Shown here: piece by piece, positions 1-6,740 of the stretch
How the letters are laid out: the number at the start of each line of letters is the position of its first letter
Numbering within the stretch: position 1 is the stretch's first letter
Assembly (NCBI GenBank): GCA_964580155.1
Contig: CAZOJP010000048.1
Coordinates: 1-12,996, forward strand
DNA: 12,996 nucleotides
Direction of reading: 5' to 3'
From: Intestinibacillus sp964580155
GTDB lineage: Bacteria > Bacillota > Clostridia > Oscillospirales > Butyricicoccaceae
The notes under the pieces: generated by a model
Database searches by the model: none
What the model was told of the DNA's origin: nothing
What the model saw: the letters and a program-made list of their open reading frames with translations, nothing else
Position numbers and translations under genes: made by a program

Positions 1-1004
1 TTGCGTTTTTCTTCCGCCGTCTGCTTTTCCGTATCGGCCGGCGCAGCAGCGGCGGCAGCGACCTTCGCCTTTTCTTTGCCGCGCAGCATATATCCCGTAC
101 CTGCAAGCAAGGCTGCAAGCACATAAATCTGGAGCTTCGGGAAGCCCGGCACCAGACCCAGCGCGCATAGGATGTATCCGCACAAAATGAGAAGGTTCGG
201 ATTGGACAGCATTTGTTCGCTCAGTGCGGTGCCGAAGCTGCCCTCGGACGCTGAGCGGGTGACAACGATACCGGTCGAGGTCGAGATGAGGAGCGCCGGA
301 ATCTGGCCGACCAGACCGTCACCGACGGTTGCAAGCGTGTACACGTTGACCGCATCCCCCATCTCCATACCGCCCATCGTCACGCCCACGATGAGTCCGC
401 CGACGATATTGACGATGGTGATAATAATACTTAAAATCGCGTCGCCCTTGACGAACTTACTCGCGCCGTCCATTGCGCCGTAGAAGTCTGCCTCGCGCTG
501 AATATCGGAGCGGCGCGCACGCGCTGTCGCTTCATCGATTGCACCCGTGTTGAGATCCGCGTCGATAGCCATCTGCTTGCCCGGCATTGCGTCGAGCGTA
601 AAGCGTGCAGCAACCTCGGATACGCGCTCCGCGCCTTTTGTGATGACGATGAACTGAATGGCCACAATGATGATAAATGCAACCACACCGACGACCAGAT
701 TGCCCGCGATGACGAAGTTGCCGAACGTGCGGATGACCTCGCCCGCATCGCCGTTGTTGCCCAAAATAAGCTTCGTCGAGGACAGGTTGAGCGCCAGACG
801 AAACAACGTTGTAAGGAGCAGCAACGTTGGCAGAACCGAAAAATCGAGCGCCCGTTTGATGTAGAGCGTTGCCAACAGAATGAACAGCGAAATCGTGATA
901 TTCATGATGAGCAGCGTGTCAAGTATCCAGGTCGGGATCGGGATGATGATGATCATGATGATCGCGAGTATCAGTCCGCTGATGGCAATGTCTGCAGCCT
1001 TCAC
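1..1004 (-). CDS. flhA: Flagellar export gate protein FlhA (N-terminal 334 residues, 3' end cut by window edge)
   Basis: FlhA forms the nonameric inner-membrane ring of the flagellar type III export gate; its membrane part couples export to the ion gradient and its cytoplasmic part docks substrates and chaperones. The reading frame opens with GTG at 1004 and stays open to the window edge. Residues 5-45 and 95-123 are strongly hydrophobic. The FHIPEP-family core follows, with the motifs ITKGAERVSEVAARFTLDAM (121-140) and GKQMAIDADLN, then EADFYGAMDGASKFVKGDAI (171-190). D188 lines up with the Asp reported as important for ion coupling in Salmonella FlhA (by-eye alignment). After the last membrane segments (about 270-307) comes an Ala-rich charged linker (309-334), so the whole cytoplasmic domain lies outside the window. 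The GTG start is supported by a perfect AGGAGG six bases upstream. It lies 19 bases after flhB. Identity is very secure. Confidence 0.97.
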   Translation of the reverse strand, partial: MKAADIAISGLILAIIMIIIIPIPTWILDTLLIMNITISLFILLATLYIKRALDFSVLPTLLLLTTLFRLALNLSSTKLILGNNGDAGEVIRTFGNFVIAGNLVVGVVAFIIIVAIQFIVITKGAERVSEVAARFTLDAMPGKQMAIDADLNTGAIDEATARARRSDIQREADFYGAMDGASKFVKGDAILSIIITIVNIVGGLIVGVTMGGMEMGDAVNVYTLATVGDGLVGQIPALLISTSTGIVVTRSASEGSFGTALSEQMLSNPNLLILCGYILCALGLVPGFPKLQIYVLAALLAGTGYMLRGKEKAKVAAAAAAPADTEKQTAEEKR

Positions 1005-1010
1005 AGGGCG

Positions 1011-1016
1011 CCTCCT
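1011..1016 (-). promoter_or_regulatory. Ribosome binding site of flhA
   Basis: The minus strand reads AGGAGG here, followed by a six-base spacer and GTG. No ATG stands at a suitable distance. This perfect Shine-Dalgarno sequence therefore fixes the non-ATG start of flhA. Confidence 0.85.
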
Positions 1017-1023
1017 TTCCGTT

Positions 1024-2094
1024 TTACAGTTTGTTATTTACTTTATAGACATAAATCAGAATGTCTGCAATCGCCTGATACATCTCGGCGGGAATTTCCT
1101 GCCCCACCTCGCACGCAGCATAGAGGGCGCGCGCGACCGGCTTGTTTTCTACCATGACGATCTTGTGTTCGGCAGCAATCTTCTTGATGCGCTGCGCGAG
1201 GAAATCCTGTCCCTTCGCCAGCACAATCGGCGCGCTGTCCTGCCCCTGCGTATATCGCAGCGCAACGGCGTAGTGCGTCGGGTTTGTAATGACCACGTCC
1301 GCGCTCGGCACCTGCTGCATCATGCGCATGGTGCTCATTTGCCGCTGCTTCTGCTTGATTTTCCCCTTGATTTCGGGGTTGCCTTCGAGCTGCTTGTTCT
1401 CTTCTTTTACTTCCTGCTTGGTCATTTTGAGGTCCTTTTGGAACTTCCACCACTGATACAGCATATCCACCCCTGCAAAGGCGGTCAATGCCATGCCGAT
1501 GGTTACGCCCATGGAAAAGCAGGTGTTCATGGTTTGGGAAAATGCGGTTGATATATCTAAATACATCGTGCGGCTGTAGGAGGGCATGCCGGCACGCATT
1601 TCGCGCCACACAATGTTGCTTATAATCACAATCTTAATGGTGGATTTACCAAGCTCCATAATCGTCGCACTGGAAAAAATGCGTTTCCAACCGTTGATTG
1701 GATTGATCTTATTGAAATCGGGTTTGAGCTTTTTTGTGGTCAGCATGGGACCGGTTTGCATCACATGCGCCAGCGCCCCCACGAGCATCGCGATGGCAAG
1801 CAGCGGCAGGATGAGCGGTAAAATCTGAAACAGCACCGTGCGATACAGGGTGCGCACCGATTCCGTGGAAAGCTGTGCCGCCTGCGGCGCCAGAAAGCTG
1901 CCGCTCATCATTCCACCGGTGAATCGGCGGAGCGAGGCGACAAAAGGATCAAAGCCTGAGCGCAGCACGCTAAACAGCGCGACCATTGTGACCGCGGCGC
2001 ACAAATCCATACTTTTATGGGTTTCGCCTTTTTCTCTCGCGTCCTTTTTCTTTTTCGGGGACGCTTTTTCGGTCTTTTCTCCGCTGTCAGCCAT
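1024..2094 (-). CDS. flhB: Flagellar export switch protein FlhB
   Basis: FlhB is the export-gate component that switches substrate class from rod/hook to filament after autocleavage. The 356-residue length matches the family (about 350-385). The N-terminus is lysine-rich (MADSGEKTEKASPKKKKDAR), followed by REKGETHKS, the usual REKG block. Four hydrophobic stretches lie at about 30-45, 87-110, 150-162 and 190-212. A basic cytoplasmic linker (215-255) leads to the self-cleaving NPTH at 271-274 in the context VVITNPTHYAVALRY. The C-terminal part contains the expected domain with VENKPVARALY. Nothing is missing, so autocleavage is expected. ATG at 2094 is preceded by a G-rich AGGGGGG site. It follows fliR by 15 bases and precedes flhA by 19, and the fliR-flhB-flhA order is standard in Bacillota. 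In some clostridia fliR and flhB are fused; here they are separate. Confidence 0.98.
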   Translation of the reverse strand: MADSGEKTEKASPKKKKDAREKGETHKSMDLCAAVTMVALFSVLRSGFDPFVASLRRFTGGMMSGSFLAPQAAQLSTESVRTLYRTVLFQILPLILPLLAIAMLVGALAHVMQTGPMLTTKKLKPDFNKINPINGWKRIFSSATIMELGKSTIKIVIISNIVWREMRAGMPSYSRTMYLDISTAFSQTMNTCFSMGVTIGMALTAFAGVDMLYQWWKFQKDLKMTKQEVKEENKQLEGNPEIKGKIKQKQRQMSTMRMMQQVPSADVVITNPTHYAVALRYTQGQDSAPIVLAKGQDFLAQRIKKIAAEHKIVMVENKPVARALYAACEVGQEIPAEMYQAIADILIYVYKVNNKL

Positions 2095-2109
2095 GCTGTC
2101 CCCCCTTTG

Positions 2110-2895
2110 CTAGGCCCCTTGCAAATATCCAAACATGTGGTCAATCAAATCAAATGCCGTGCTGAAAATACCCCCGCTGAAGTCTGCAAATACGGTCAGC
2201 GCGCTGCCAAGCACGAGCAGACCGATGATGATTTTGAGAGGCAGACCCACAACGAACATGTTCATCTGCGGTACGGTTTTAATCATCGCGCCGAGCGCAA
2301 ATTCAAGCACCAGTCCTGCCGCAATCACCGGCATTGCGACCATGACCGACAGCACGAGCGACTTGCTCATCAGCTCGATTGCGACCAGCATAATTTGCGA
2401 TGCCGGCACGGCGTGCCCAATCGGCACGGTTTCCAGGGTGCTGTACAGCATGCCGATGAGCTTGAGATGTCCATCCATAGAAAAGAAGAGCACAATCAGC
2501 ATAATGTTGAGCATATTGCCGGAAATCGGCGCCTGCGTATTGTTTTGCGGATCATATATGCTGACCATGCTGAAGCCGACCTGGGTGTCGATCATGCTGC
2601 CCGCGGTCAGTGCAACCGCGAACATCGCGGTGAGCACAAAGCCCATTGCAAAGCCGAACAGCAGCTCACGCACGCAGGTCAGCGCATATTCCAGCACCGT
2701 GCGATAGCTCACCCATGCCTCGGGCATGCCCGCACCATAAAGGAACAACACGGAAAGAATGCCGCAAAAGCCGATTTTTGCAATATTGGGCACATTCTTA
2801 CGTCCGAAAATCGGACTGCCGATGAGAAGACCACTGACGCGCAGAAACAGCAGGAGCATATAGTCCAAATGCCCAAACATCCATGTCAGTTCCAT
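2110..2895 (-). CDS. fliR: Flagellar export gate protein FliR
   Basis: FliR is a polytopic membrane protein that, with FliP and FliQ, builds the helical core of the export gate. The 261-residue length is typical (255-265). Hydrophobic segments include residues 10-30, 40-55, 70-95, 125-140, 175-200 and 210-235. The N-terminal stretch FLRVSGLLIGSPIFGRKNVP, the patch NIAKIGFCGILSVLF and the C-terminal MNMFVVGLPLKIIIGLLVL are recognisable FliR motifs. The C-terminal QMNMFVVGLPLKI is the most diagnostic. The start ATG lies one base after the fliQ stop (TGATATG), so translation is almost certainly coupled to fliQ. The ending is TAG at 2112-2110, and flhB begins 15 bases later. Confidence 0.97.
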   Translation of the reverse strand: MELTWMFGHLDYMLLLFLRVSGLLIGSPIFGRKNVPNIAKIGFCGILSVLFLYGAGMPEAWVSYRTVLEYALTCVRELLFGFAMGFVLTAMFAVALTAGSMIDTQVGFSMVSIYDPQNNTQAPISGNMLNIMLIVLFFSMDGHLKLIGMLYSTLETVPIGHAVPASQIMLVAIELMSKSLVLSVMVAMPVIAAGLVLEFALGAMIKTVPQMNMFVVGLPLKIIIGLLVLGSALTVFADFSGGIFSTAFDLIDHMFGYLQGA

Positions 2896-2896
2896 A

Positions 2897-3169
2897 TCAG
2901 CGCAGCATGGTGTTGATGGACTGGAAGAGCTCGACCGTAAAGCCGTTGATGCTGCTTATAATGAAGCCGCCAAACAGCAGCAGCGCAAACAAGATGCCGA
3001 TAATCTTGGGGACGAACGCAAGTGTTTGCTCGTTGATTTGTGTTGTCGCCTGAAAAATCGAGACGAGTACGCCGATGATGAGCGCGGCGGCAAGCATGGG
3101 CGCGGATGCCGTAAGGATGGTGTAGATTGCACGCTTGAGTATCGTCAATATTTCGATTTGTGAAATCAT
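2897..3169 (-). CDS. fliQ: Flagellar export gate protein FliQ
   Basis: FliQ is the small two-helix subunit that packs around FliP/FliR in the export gate. The 90-residue length is exactly that of the family (about 89). Two membrane helices are visible, about 17-38 and 55-75. The loop between them carries the hallmark VSIFQATTQINEQTLAFVPK. The ATG is preceded by GGAGGGAAGCAC, a strong ribosome binding site. It begins 14 bases after fliP and its TGA is followed after one base by the fliR ATG. The fliP-fliQ-fliR order is nearly invariant in bacteria. Confidence 0.98.
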   Translation of the reverse strand: MISQIEILTILKRAIYTILTASAPMLAAALIIGVLVSIFQATTQINEQTLAFVPKIIGILFALLLFGGFIISSINGFTVELFQSINTMLR

Positions 3170-3183
3170 GTGCTTCCCTCCGG

Positions 3184-3975
3184 TCAGCCAAAGCTGTTAA
3201 TGAGCGTGCCGATGGTCATTTGCCATCCGTCGACCAGCACAAACAGCAGAATCTTGAACGGCATGGAAATCATCGCCGGCGGCAGCATCATCATGCCCAT
3301 CGCCATCAGGGTGCTCGCGACAACCATATCGATGACGATGAACGGTATGTAAATGAAAAAGCCGATGGCAAACGCGTGCTTGAGCTCGCTTGTCACAAAT
3401 GCCGCAATCACAACATGATGCGGCACCTCATCGATCTCGGTGGTCGTTCCGCCGTTTGAAAGGCCGGTGAAGAAATCGAGATCGCTCTCATAAGTTTGCT
3501 CGAGCATAAACCCGCGCAGCGGCTGCATGGCCTGCTCCTGAAACTCCTCAAAGGAAATTTGCTCCTGTACATAGGGCTGATACGCCTGCTCATTGACCTG
3601 TGTCACCACCGGACCCATCACAAAATAGGTCACAAACAGCGCCAGCCCGATGAGCACCGTGTTCGGCGGCATATTTTGCAAGCCGATTGCATTGCGCACG
3701 ATGGACAATACGATGATGATGCGCGTAAAGCCCGTCAGCATGACGAGCAGCGTGGGAACCAGCGCGATCAGTGTCAGCGTGACAATGATTTGCAGCGCCT
3801 GCGGATCGCCCGCGAGCAGCGCCTGATACGGATCCTCGGGCGCTGCAAGTGCCACACCCGCGAGCATCAGCGTCAGAAACGTCACGAGTCCTGCAAACCG
3901 GTAAATTTTTCGTTGCCTGTGGGCTCTTGCGCGCACAGCGGGGTCGCTGCCGCGCAGCAAGGTCTCATGCTCCAT
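3184..3975 (-). CDS. fliP: Flagellar export gate protein FliP
   Basis: FliP is the main pore-forming subunit of the export gate (five copies with one FliR and four FliQ). I chose the ATG at 3975 (263 residues): it lies five bases after the fliO stop and has GGAAAGAG nine bases upstream. The in-frame ATG at 4005 would add ten residues and overlap fliO, but its only purine run, AGGA, directly abuts the ATG. From 3975, a basic stretch (14-26) is followed by a hydrophobic core and ALAAPED at about 43-47, a plausible cleavable signal peptide as in other FliP. Family signatures are LTGFTRIIIVLSIVRNAIG (80-98), FAIGFFIYIPFIVIDMVVAS (202-221) and MLPPAMISMPFKI (230-242). The stop is secure; the start is a judgement between the two ATGs. 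Confidence 0.97.
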   Translation of the reverse strand: MEHETLLRGSDPAVRARAHRQRKIYRFAGLVTFLTLMLAGVALAAPEDPYQALLAGDPQALQIIVTLTLIALVPTLLVMLTGFTRIIIVLSIVRNAIGLQNMPPNTVLIGLALFVTYFVMGPVVTQVNEQAYQPYVQEQISFEEFQEQAMQPLRGFMLEQTYESDLDFFTGLSNGGTTTEIDEVPHHVVIAAFVTSELKHAFAIGFFIYIPFIVIDMVVASTLMAMGMMMLPPAMISMPFKILLFVLVDGWQMTIGTLINSFG

Positions 3976-3980
3976 GTTCG

Positions 3981-4328
3981 TTAACTCTTTCCATTCTTTC
4001 GCCATTCCTGCAGCCGCGCAAGCAGCTCCGCCTGAAAACCTGCTGCCGGTGTTTCCGGCACAGGCTCCGCGGGCAGGTCCTCCGCCTGATATTCGTCAAT
4101 GCGCTCGATATGCTGCGCGGTTACACCGAGCAGATAGGTCTTTTCCCCCACGGTGACAAGAACGAGCGAACGATCCCTGCCAAGCGGTGTCGTGCCGAGA
4201 ATTTTGATCGGCGCGCGCCGTGTCGGGGTGCCGCCGCTCATCTGGCCAAATTTGCGGGTGACATAGTATGCTGCAAAAATGACAAGCACGATTGCCGCAA
4301 TCGCGCGTATGTAGTCCCATGCTCCCAT
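3981..4328 (-). CDS. fliO: Flagellar assembly protein FliO (FliZ-type)
   Basis: FliO is a small bitopic membrane protein that assists assembly of the FliP ring; in Bacillus the equivalent is called FliZ. This 115-residue protein has one N-terminal membrane helix (about 5-24), then a cytoplasmic stretch rich in Arg/Pro. The conserved FliO block follows: IKILGTTPLGRDRSLVLVTV then EKTYLLGVTAQHIERI. The C-terminal tail (about 80-115) is acidic and Pro-rich and low in conservation, as is usual in this family. The cleavable N-terminal signal found in Bacillus FliZ is not seen here, so this looks like the shorter form. The ATG lies ten bases after the fliE stop. The TAA is embedded within the fliP leader, implying coupling to fliP. 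Confidence 0.9.
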   Translation of the reverse strand: MGAWDYIRAIAAIVLVIFAAYYVTRKFGQMSGGTPTRRAPIKILGTTPLGRDRSLVLVTVGEKTYLLGVTAQHIERIDEYQAEDLPAEPVPETPAAGFQAELLARLQEWRKNGKS

Positions 4329-4338
4329 TTCTGCCCCG

Positions 4339-4629
4339 TCAGACCTGCATGTTCATGATTTCTTTATATGCATCCATCGCCTTGTTGCGGATTGCAACCG
4401 TCAAGTTGAGGGCGATCTTTGCTTTTTCTCCCGAAATCATGACATCAGACAGGTTGCCCGAGGCGCCGGTCAGCAGATCCAGCGCCTGCGTCTGGCTGTT
4501 CGTGTTTTCCGTGCGGTATTGTGCGACCGCGTCGCTCAGTATGTCAGAAAACTGCTTGTCATCCGTTTTCTGTGTTGTAGGCTGCATCGCTTGAAGAGCA
4601 GATACACCGCCGATTCCCTGTATCTCCAT
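4339..4629 (-). CDS. fliE: Flagellar rod / MS-ring adaptor protein FliE
   Basis: FliE joins the rod to the MS ring and is among the first export substrates. The 96-residue length is typical (about 100). The C-terminal half carries the family signature: LSDVMISGEKAKIALNLTVA followed by IRNKAMDAYKEIMNMQV to the C-terminus. The N-terminal third is rich in Gln/Thr and poorly conserved. A strong GGAGGG site lies eight bases before ATG 4629, directly attached to the flgC stop codon. It follows flgC, as expected for flgB-flgC-fliE. The next gene, however, is fliO rather than fliF, which is unusual (see findings). Confidence 0.96.
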   Translation of the reverse strand: MEIQGIGGVSALQAMQPTTQKTDDKQFSDILSDAVAQYRTENTNSQTQALDLLTGASGNLSDVMISGEKAKIALNLTVAIRNKAMDAYKEIMNMQV

Positions 4630-4644
4630 TTTCTAGGCCCTCCG

Positions 4645-5079
4645 TCAGCCGCTGATCTCAAAGGTTTTAACGGCCAAATCCTTGTAGGTGTTGAATACCG
4701 TCACGTTCGCTTCGTAAGAGCGATATGCGGACAGCATATTGACCATTTCGTCGTTCACGTCCACATTCGGCATGCGTACATACCCTGCTTCATCCGCATC
4801 GGGATGCGCCGGATCATAGACCAGCTTAAAGTTTTCCGTATCCTCTATGATTTCTGAAATACGCACACCACCATCGACCTCTCGGCCGGCAGAGCGCTGC
4901 AGCACCTGCGCAAATTTGCTGTTTTTCGCCTCGAAGACAACGGATTTTTTCGCATAGGGCGTGCCCTCCGGGGTGCGCGTTGTGTCGATATTCGCCATGT
5001 TTTCCGCAATTACATCCATGCGCGTGCGCTGTGCAGTCAGTGCGGACGCGCTGATATTCATGCCGTTTAAGTAAGACAT
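4645..5079 (-). CDS. flgC: Flagellar proximal rod protein FlgC
   Basis: FlgC is one of the proximal rod proteins, exported through the type III gate and assembled onto FliE/FlgB. The 144-residue length fits the family (134-150). The N-terminal rod motif is clear: SASALTAQRTRMDVIAENMA then NIDTTRTPEGTPYAKKSVVF. The C-terminal helix MVNMLSAYRSYEANVTVFNT ends in the usual AVKTFEISG-type tail. There is no signal peptide, as expected for a type III substrate. ATG 5079 has GGGAGG seven bases upstream. It begins 14 bases after the flgB stop. Confidence 0.97.
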   Translation of the reverse strand: MSYLNGMNISASALTAQRTRMDVIAENMANIDTTRTPEGTPYAKKSVVFEAKNSKFAQVLQRSAGREVDGGVRISEIIEDTENFKLVYDPAHPDADEAGYVRMPNVDVNDEMVNMLSAYRSYEANVTVFNTYKDLAVKTFEISG

Positions 5080-5093
5080 CGCATTTCCTCCCG

Positions 5094-5501
5094 TCAGGTG
5101 ATGTTGATGGCGGCGTTAAGCTGATTAAGCTCCGCGTTCATCTTGTTGACCATTGCATAGTACTGGATTGAATTCTTCGCCAGCTCGGCCATTTCTGTTT
5201 CCGGGCTGACACCGTTTTCGTCGTACCGCATCCGGCTTTCGTCCGTCGTTACGGTGGGCACAACGTCTTCGGCAGAGGAAGCGCCGCTTGTGATATGGCC
5301 TGCGTGTGTCGCTGCCATTTTCAATCTTCCCTGCTCCGTGCCGAGCGCAGCCTTCATCGCACTTTCAAACTCCACTTTGGACGCGCGAAAACCCGGTGTG
5401 TCCGCGTTTGCGATGTTGTTCGCAATGACATCGTTTCGCATCCAGGCGGCATCAAGCCCCGATTGCAAGCGATTGACCGAACCAAACAGTTGATTCCACA
5501 T
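5094..5501 (-). CDS. flgB: Flagellar proximal rod protein FlgB
   Basis: FlgB is a proximal rod protein. The conserved N-terminus is LDAAWMRNDVIANNIANADT followed by PGFRASKVEFESAM. The C-terminus is MAELAKNSIQYYAMVNKMNA, the usual rod-family helix. I place the start at the ATG of 5501 (135 residues), which gives the expected short lead MWNQLFGSVNRLQSG. A GTG in frame at 5513 would add four residues, but AGGAG directly abuts that GTG with no spacer, so it is unlikely to be the start. The gene follows the EAL-HDOD gene by 19 bases and precedes flgC by 14. In Bacillus and many clostridia flgB is the first gene of the operon; here it is well inside. Confidence 0.95.
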   Translation of the reverse strand: MWNQLFGSVNRLQSGLDAAWMRNDVIANNIANADTPGFRASKVEFESAMKAALGTEQGRLKMAATHAGHITSGASSAEDVVPTVTTDESRMRYDENGVSPETEMAELAKNSIQYYAMVNKMNAELNQLNAAINIT

Positions 5502-5503
5502 AT

Positions 5504-5517
5504 TCCTTTCCACTCCT
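5504..5517 (-). promoter_or_regulatory. Ribosome binding region of flgB with two candidate Shine-Dalgarno sequences
   Basis: The minus strand carries AGGAG at 5517-5513 (11 bases before ATG 5501) and AAAGGA at 5509-5504 (only two bases before it). Neither spacing is ideal, but the first can serve the ATG at 5501. For the alternative GTG at 5513, the AGGAG runs into the start codon itself. This favours ATG 5501. Confidence 0.55.
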
Positions 5518-5520
5518 TTT

Positions 5521-6735
5521 TCAGCGCAGCACCTGGTTTGACTTTGTCAGTGCTTCTGTATAGTACCGAAATACGATATCGGGTGGTATCTTATATTGCG
5601 CAGCATAAACGAGGGCTTCTTCCCATTCCCCTCGCTCGTAATGTACAATAATTTTCAGCAGGTCTGCCATTCGGCCCTCGCCGGTGATCAGAGCATCGGT
5701 CAGACTCTTGGACAAATGTGTCTGTTTCATAACCGCTTCCATCGGCGCATCCATCAGAACGTCCGCCAGCGAAAACAAGCCCATCATAAAGTATTCGTCA
5801 CGTTCCTTGCGCTTGCGAAAATGCAGCGCAAGCTGCTCCATGAACAACCCGCGCATCAAAGCTGTGCGAATCAGTTCATTGGGCTTATCATCCCGAATTT
5901 CGTTCATGACGATGAGCATAATCCATTTTCGCAGTTCCTTCACGCCCAGAATTGTCAGGGCATGCAAAATTCCGGTCACGGAATACGGCAGACCGTAATA
6001 AGCGGAGTTCACGATGCGCAGAAGCCGATAGGATAGCACGACATCGTGCTTGATAATCTCCGCCAGTCTGGCAAAATTGACGTCGTTCTCTCCAAGGAAA
6101 CGCACAAGCTGAAGTTGGCTTGCCTTGAGCGGATCGACGTGGCGTGACACATGAAGCTTTGGCTTGCAGAAAAAATATCCCTGCACCAGTGAAAACCCGA
6201 GAGACTTCGCCAGCTCGTAGTCCTCCATTGTTTCGATTTTTTCCGCCAAAAGCACCTTGTGCCCTCCGCGGGTGAGCTTGCGCACAATCTGCGGCAGACG
6301 GGTGCGGTCTGTCGCCATAAAATCAATTTTGATGATGTCTGCGCATTCTATAAGGGGTTCAAGCTCCTCGCGATATTCGAAATCATCCAGTGCGATGAGG
6401 TAACCCTTGGAGCGTATAGAGCGGCACACATCAACAACTTCCTTTGTGGGTCTGACCGTTTCCAGCACCTCTACAATCAGGATATCGCTTGATAGCAGGC
6501 ACGGGGCCTCTTCCAGCAGCAAATCCTCGGTGAAGTTGACAAATGCTTTGCGTCCTCCCGTGAGCTCCTGAATTCCAATGTTGCTGAATGCAGTCTCCAT
6601 GACTTTGCGCGTGGCGAAGTTACCGTCTATGCCGTCATAGGCCTGACTGCCCTCGCCTGCGCGGTAAAGTAACTCATAGCCGAAAACCTGCTGTCGCAGG
6701 TTGAAAATCGGCTGACACGCAACGCAGGCCAGCAT
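5521..6735 (-). CDS. EAL-HDOD signalling protein (YuxH/CdgJ type)
   Basis: This 404-residue soluble protein joins an EAL domain (about 5-200) to an HDOD domain (about 205-400), the layout of Bacillus YuxH and Vibrio CdgJ. The EAL domain opens with CQPIFNLRQQVFGYELLYR, where the EAL triplet is ELL (E21 kept). By eye, other metal and substrate positions are present: N67 (FVNF), E89 and E92 (IVEVLET), D117-D118 (ALDDFEY), K136 (IKIDF), E165 and E168 (AEKIET) and Q185 (VQGYFF). Loop 6, normally DDFGTGYSS, is DDFEYREEL instead. HDOD motifs include IIKHDVVLSYRLLRIVNSAY and LTILGVKELRKWIML; the catalytic HD pair of HD-GYP enzymes is not evident, as is normal for HDOD. No membrane or sensor domain is visible. 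It could hydrolyse or only bind c-di-GMP; the sequence cannot decide. Its start ATG lies five bases after the cheV stop, so it is cotranscribed with motility genes. Confidence 0.93.
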   Translation of the reverse strand: MLACVACQPIFNLRQQVFGYELLYRAGEGSQAYDGIDGNFATRKVMETAFSNIGIQELTGGRKAFVNFTEDLLLEEAPCLLSSDILIVEVLETVRPTKEVVDVCRSIRSKGYLIALDDFEYREELEPLIECADIIKIDFMATDRTRLPQIVRKLTRGGHKVLLAEKIETMEDYELAKSLGFSLVQGYFFCKPKLHVSRHVDPLKASQLQLVRFLGENDVNFARLAEIIKHDVVLSYRLLRIVNSAYYGLPYSVTGILHALTILGVKELRKWIMLIVMNEIRDDKPNELIRTALMRGLFMEQLALHFRKRKERDEYFMMGLFSLADVLMDAPMEAVMKQTHLSKSLTDALITGEGRMADLLKIIVHYERGEWEEALVYAAQYKIPPDIVFRYYTEALTKSNQVLR

Positions 6736-6740
6736 AAGCC

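Noticed and set aside
935..962. ATGATG/ATCATG simple repeat
   Set aside because: It encodes the Ile/Met-rich first membrane helix of FlhA and is explained by composition.
880..1551. Plus-strand frame of 223 codons
   Set aside because: It crosses the flhA-flhB junction in antisense and covers conserved motifs of both, so it is not a gene.
2017..2916. Plus-strand open frame of 299 codons
   Set aside because: It lies antisense to fliR and the end of flhB. Its product is rich in His, Arg, Gln and Cys with no fold-like pattern, as expected for a shadow of hydrophobic genes.
3976..4005. Longer FliP start at ATG 4005
   Set aside because: It overlaps the end of fliO and its only purine run abuts the ATG. 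ATG 3975 follows the fliO stop with better spacing. It is not fully excluded.
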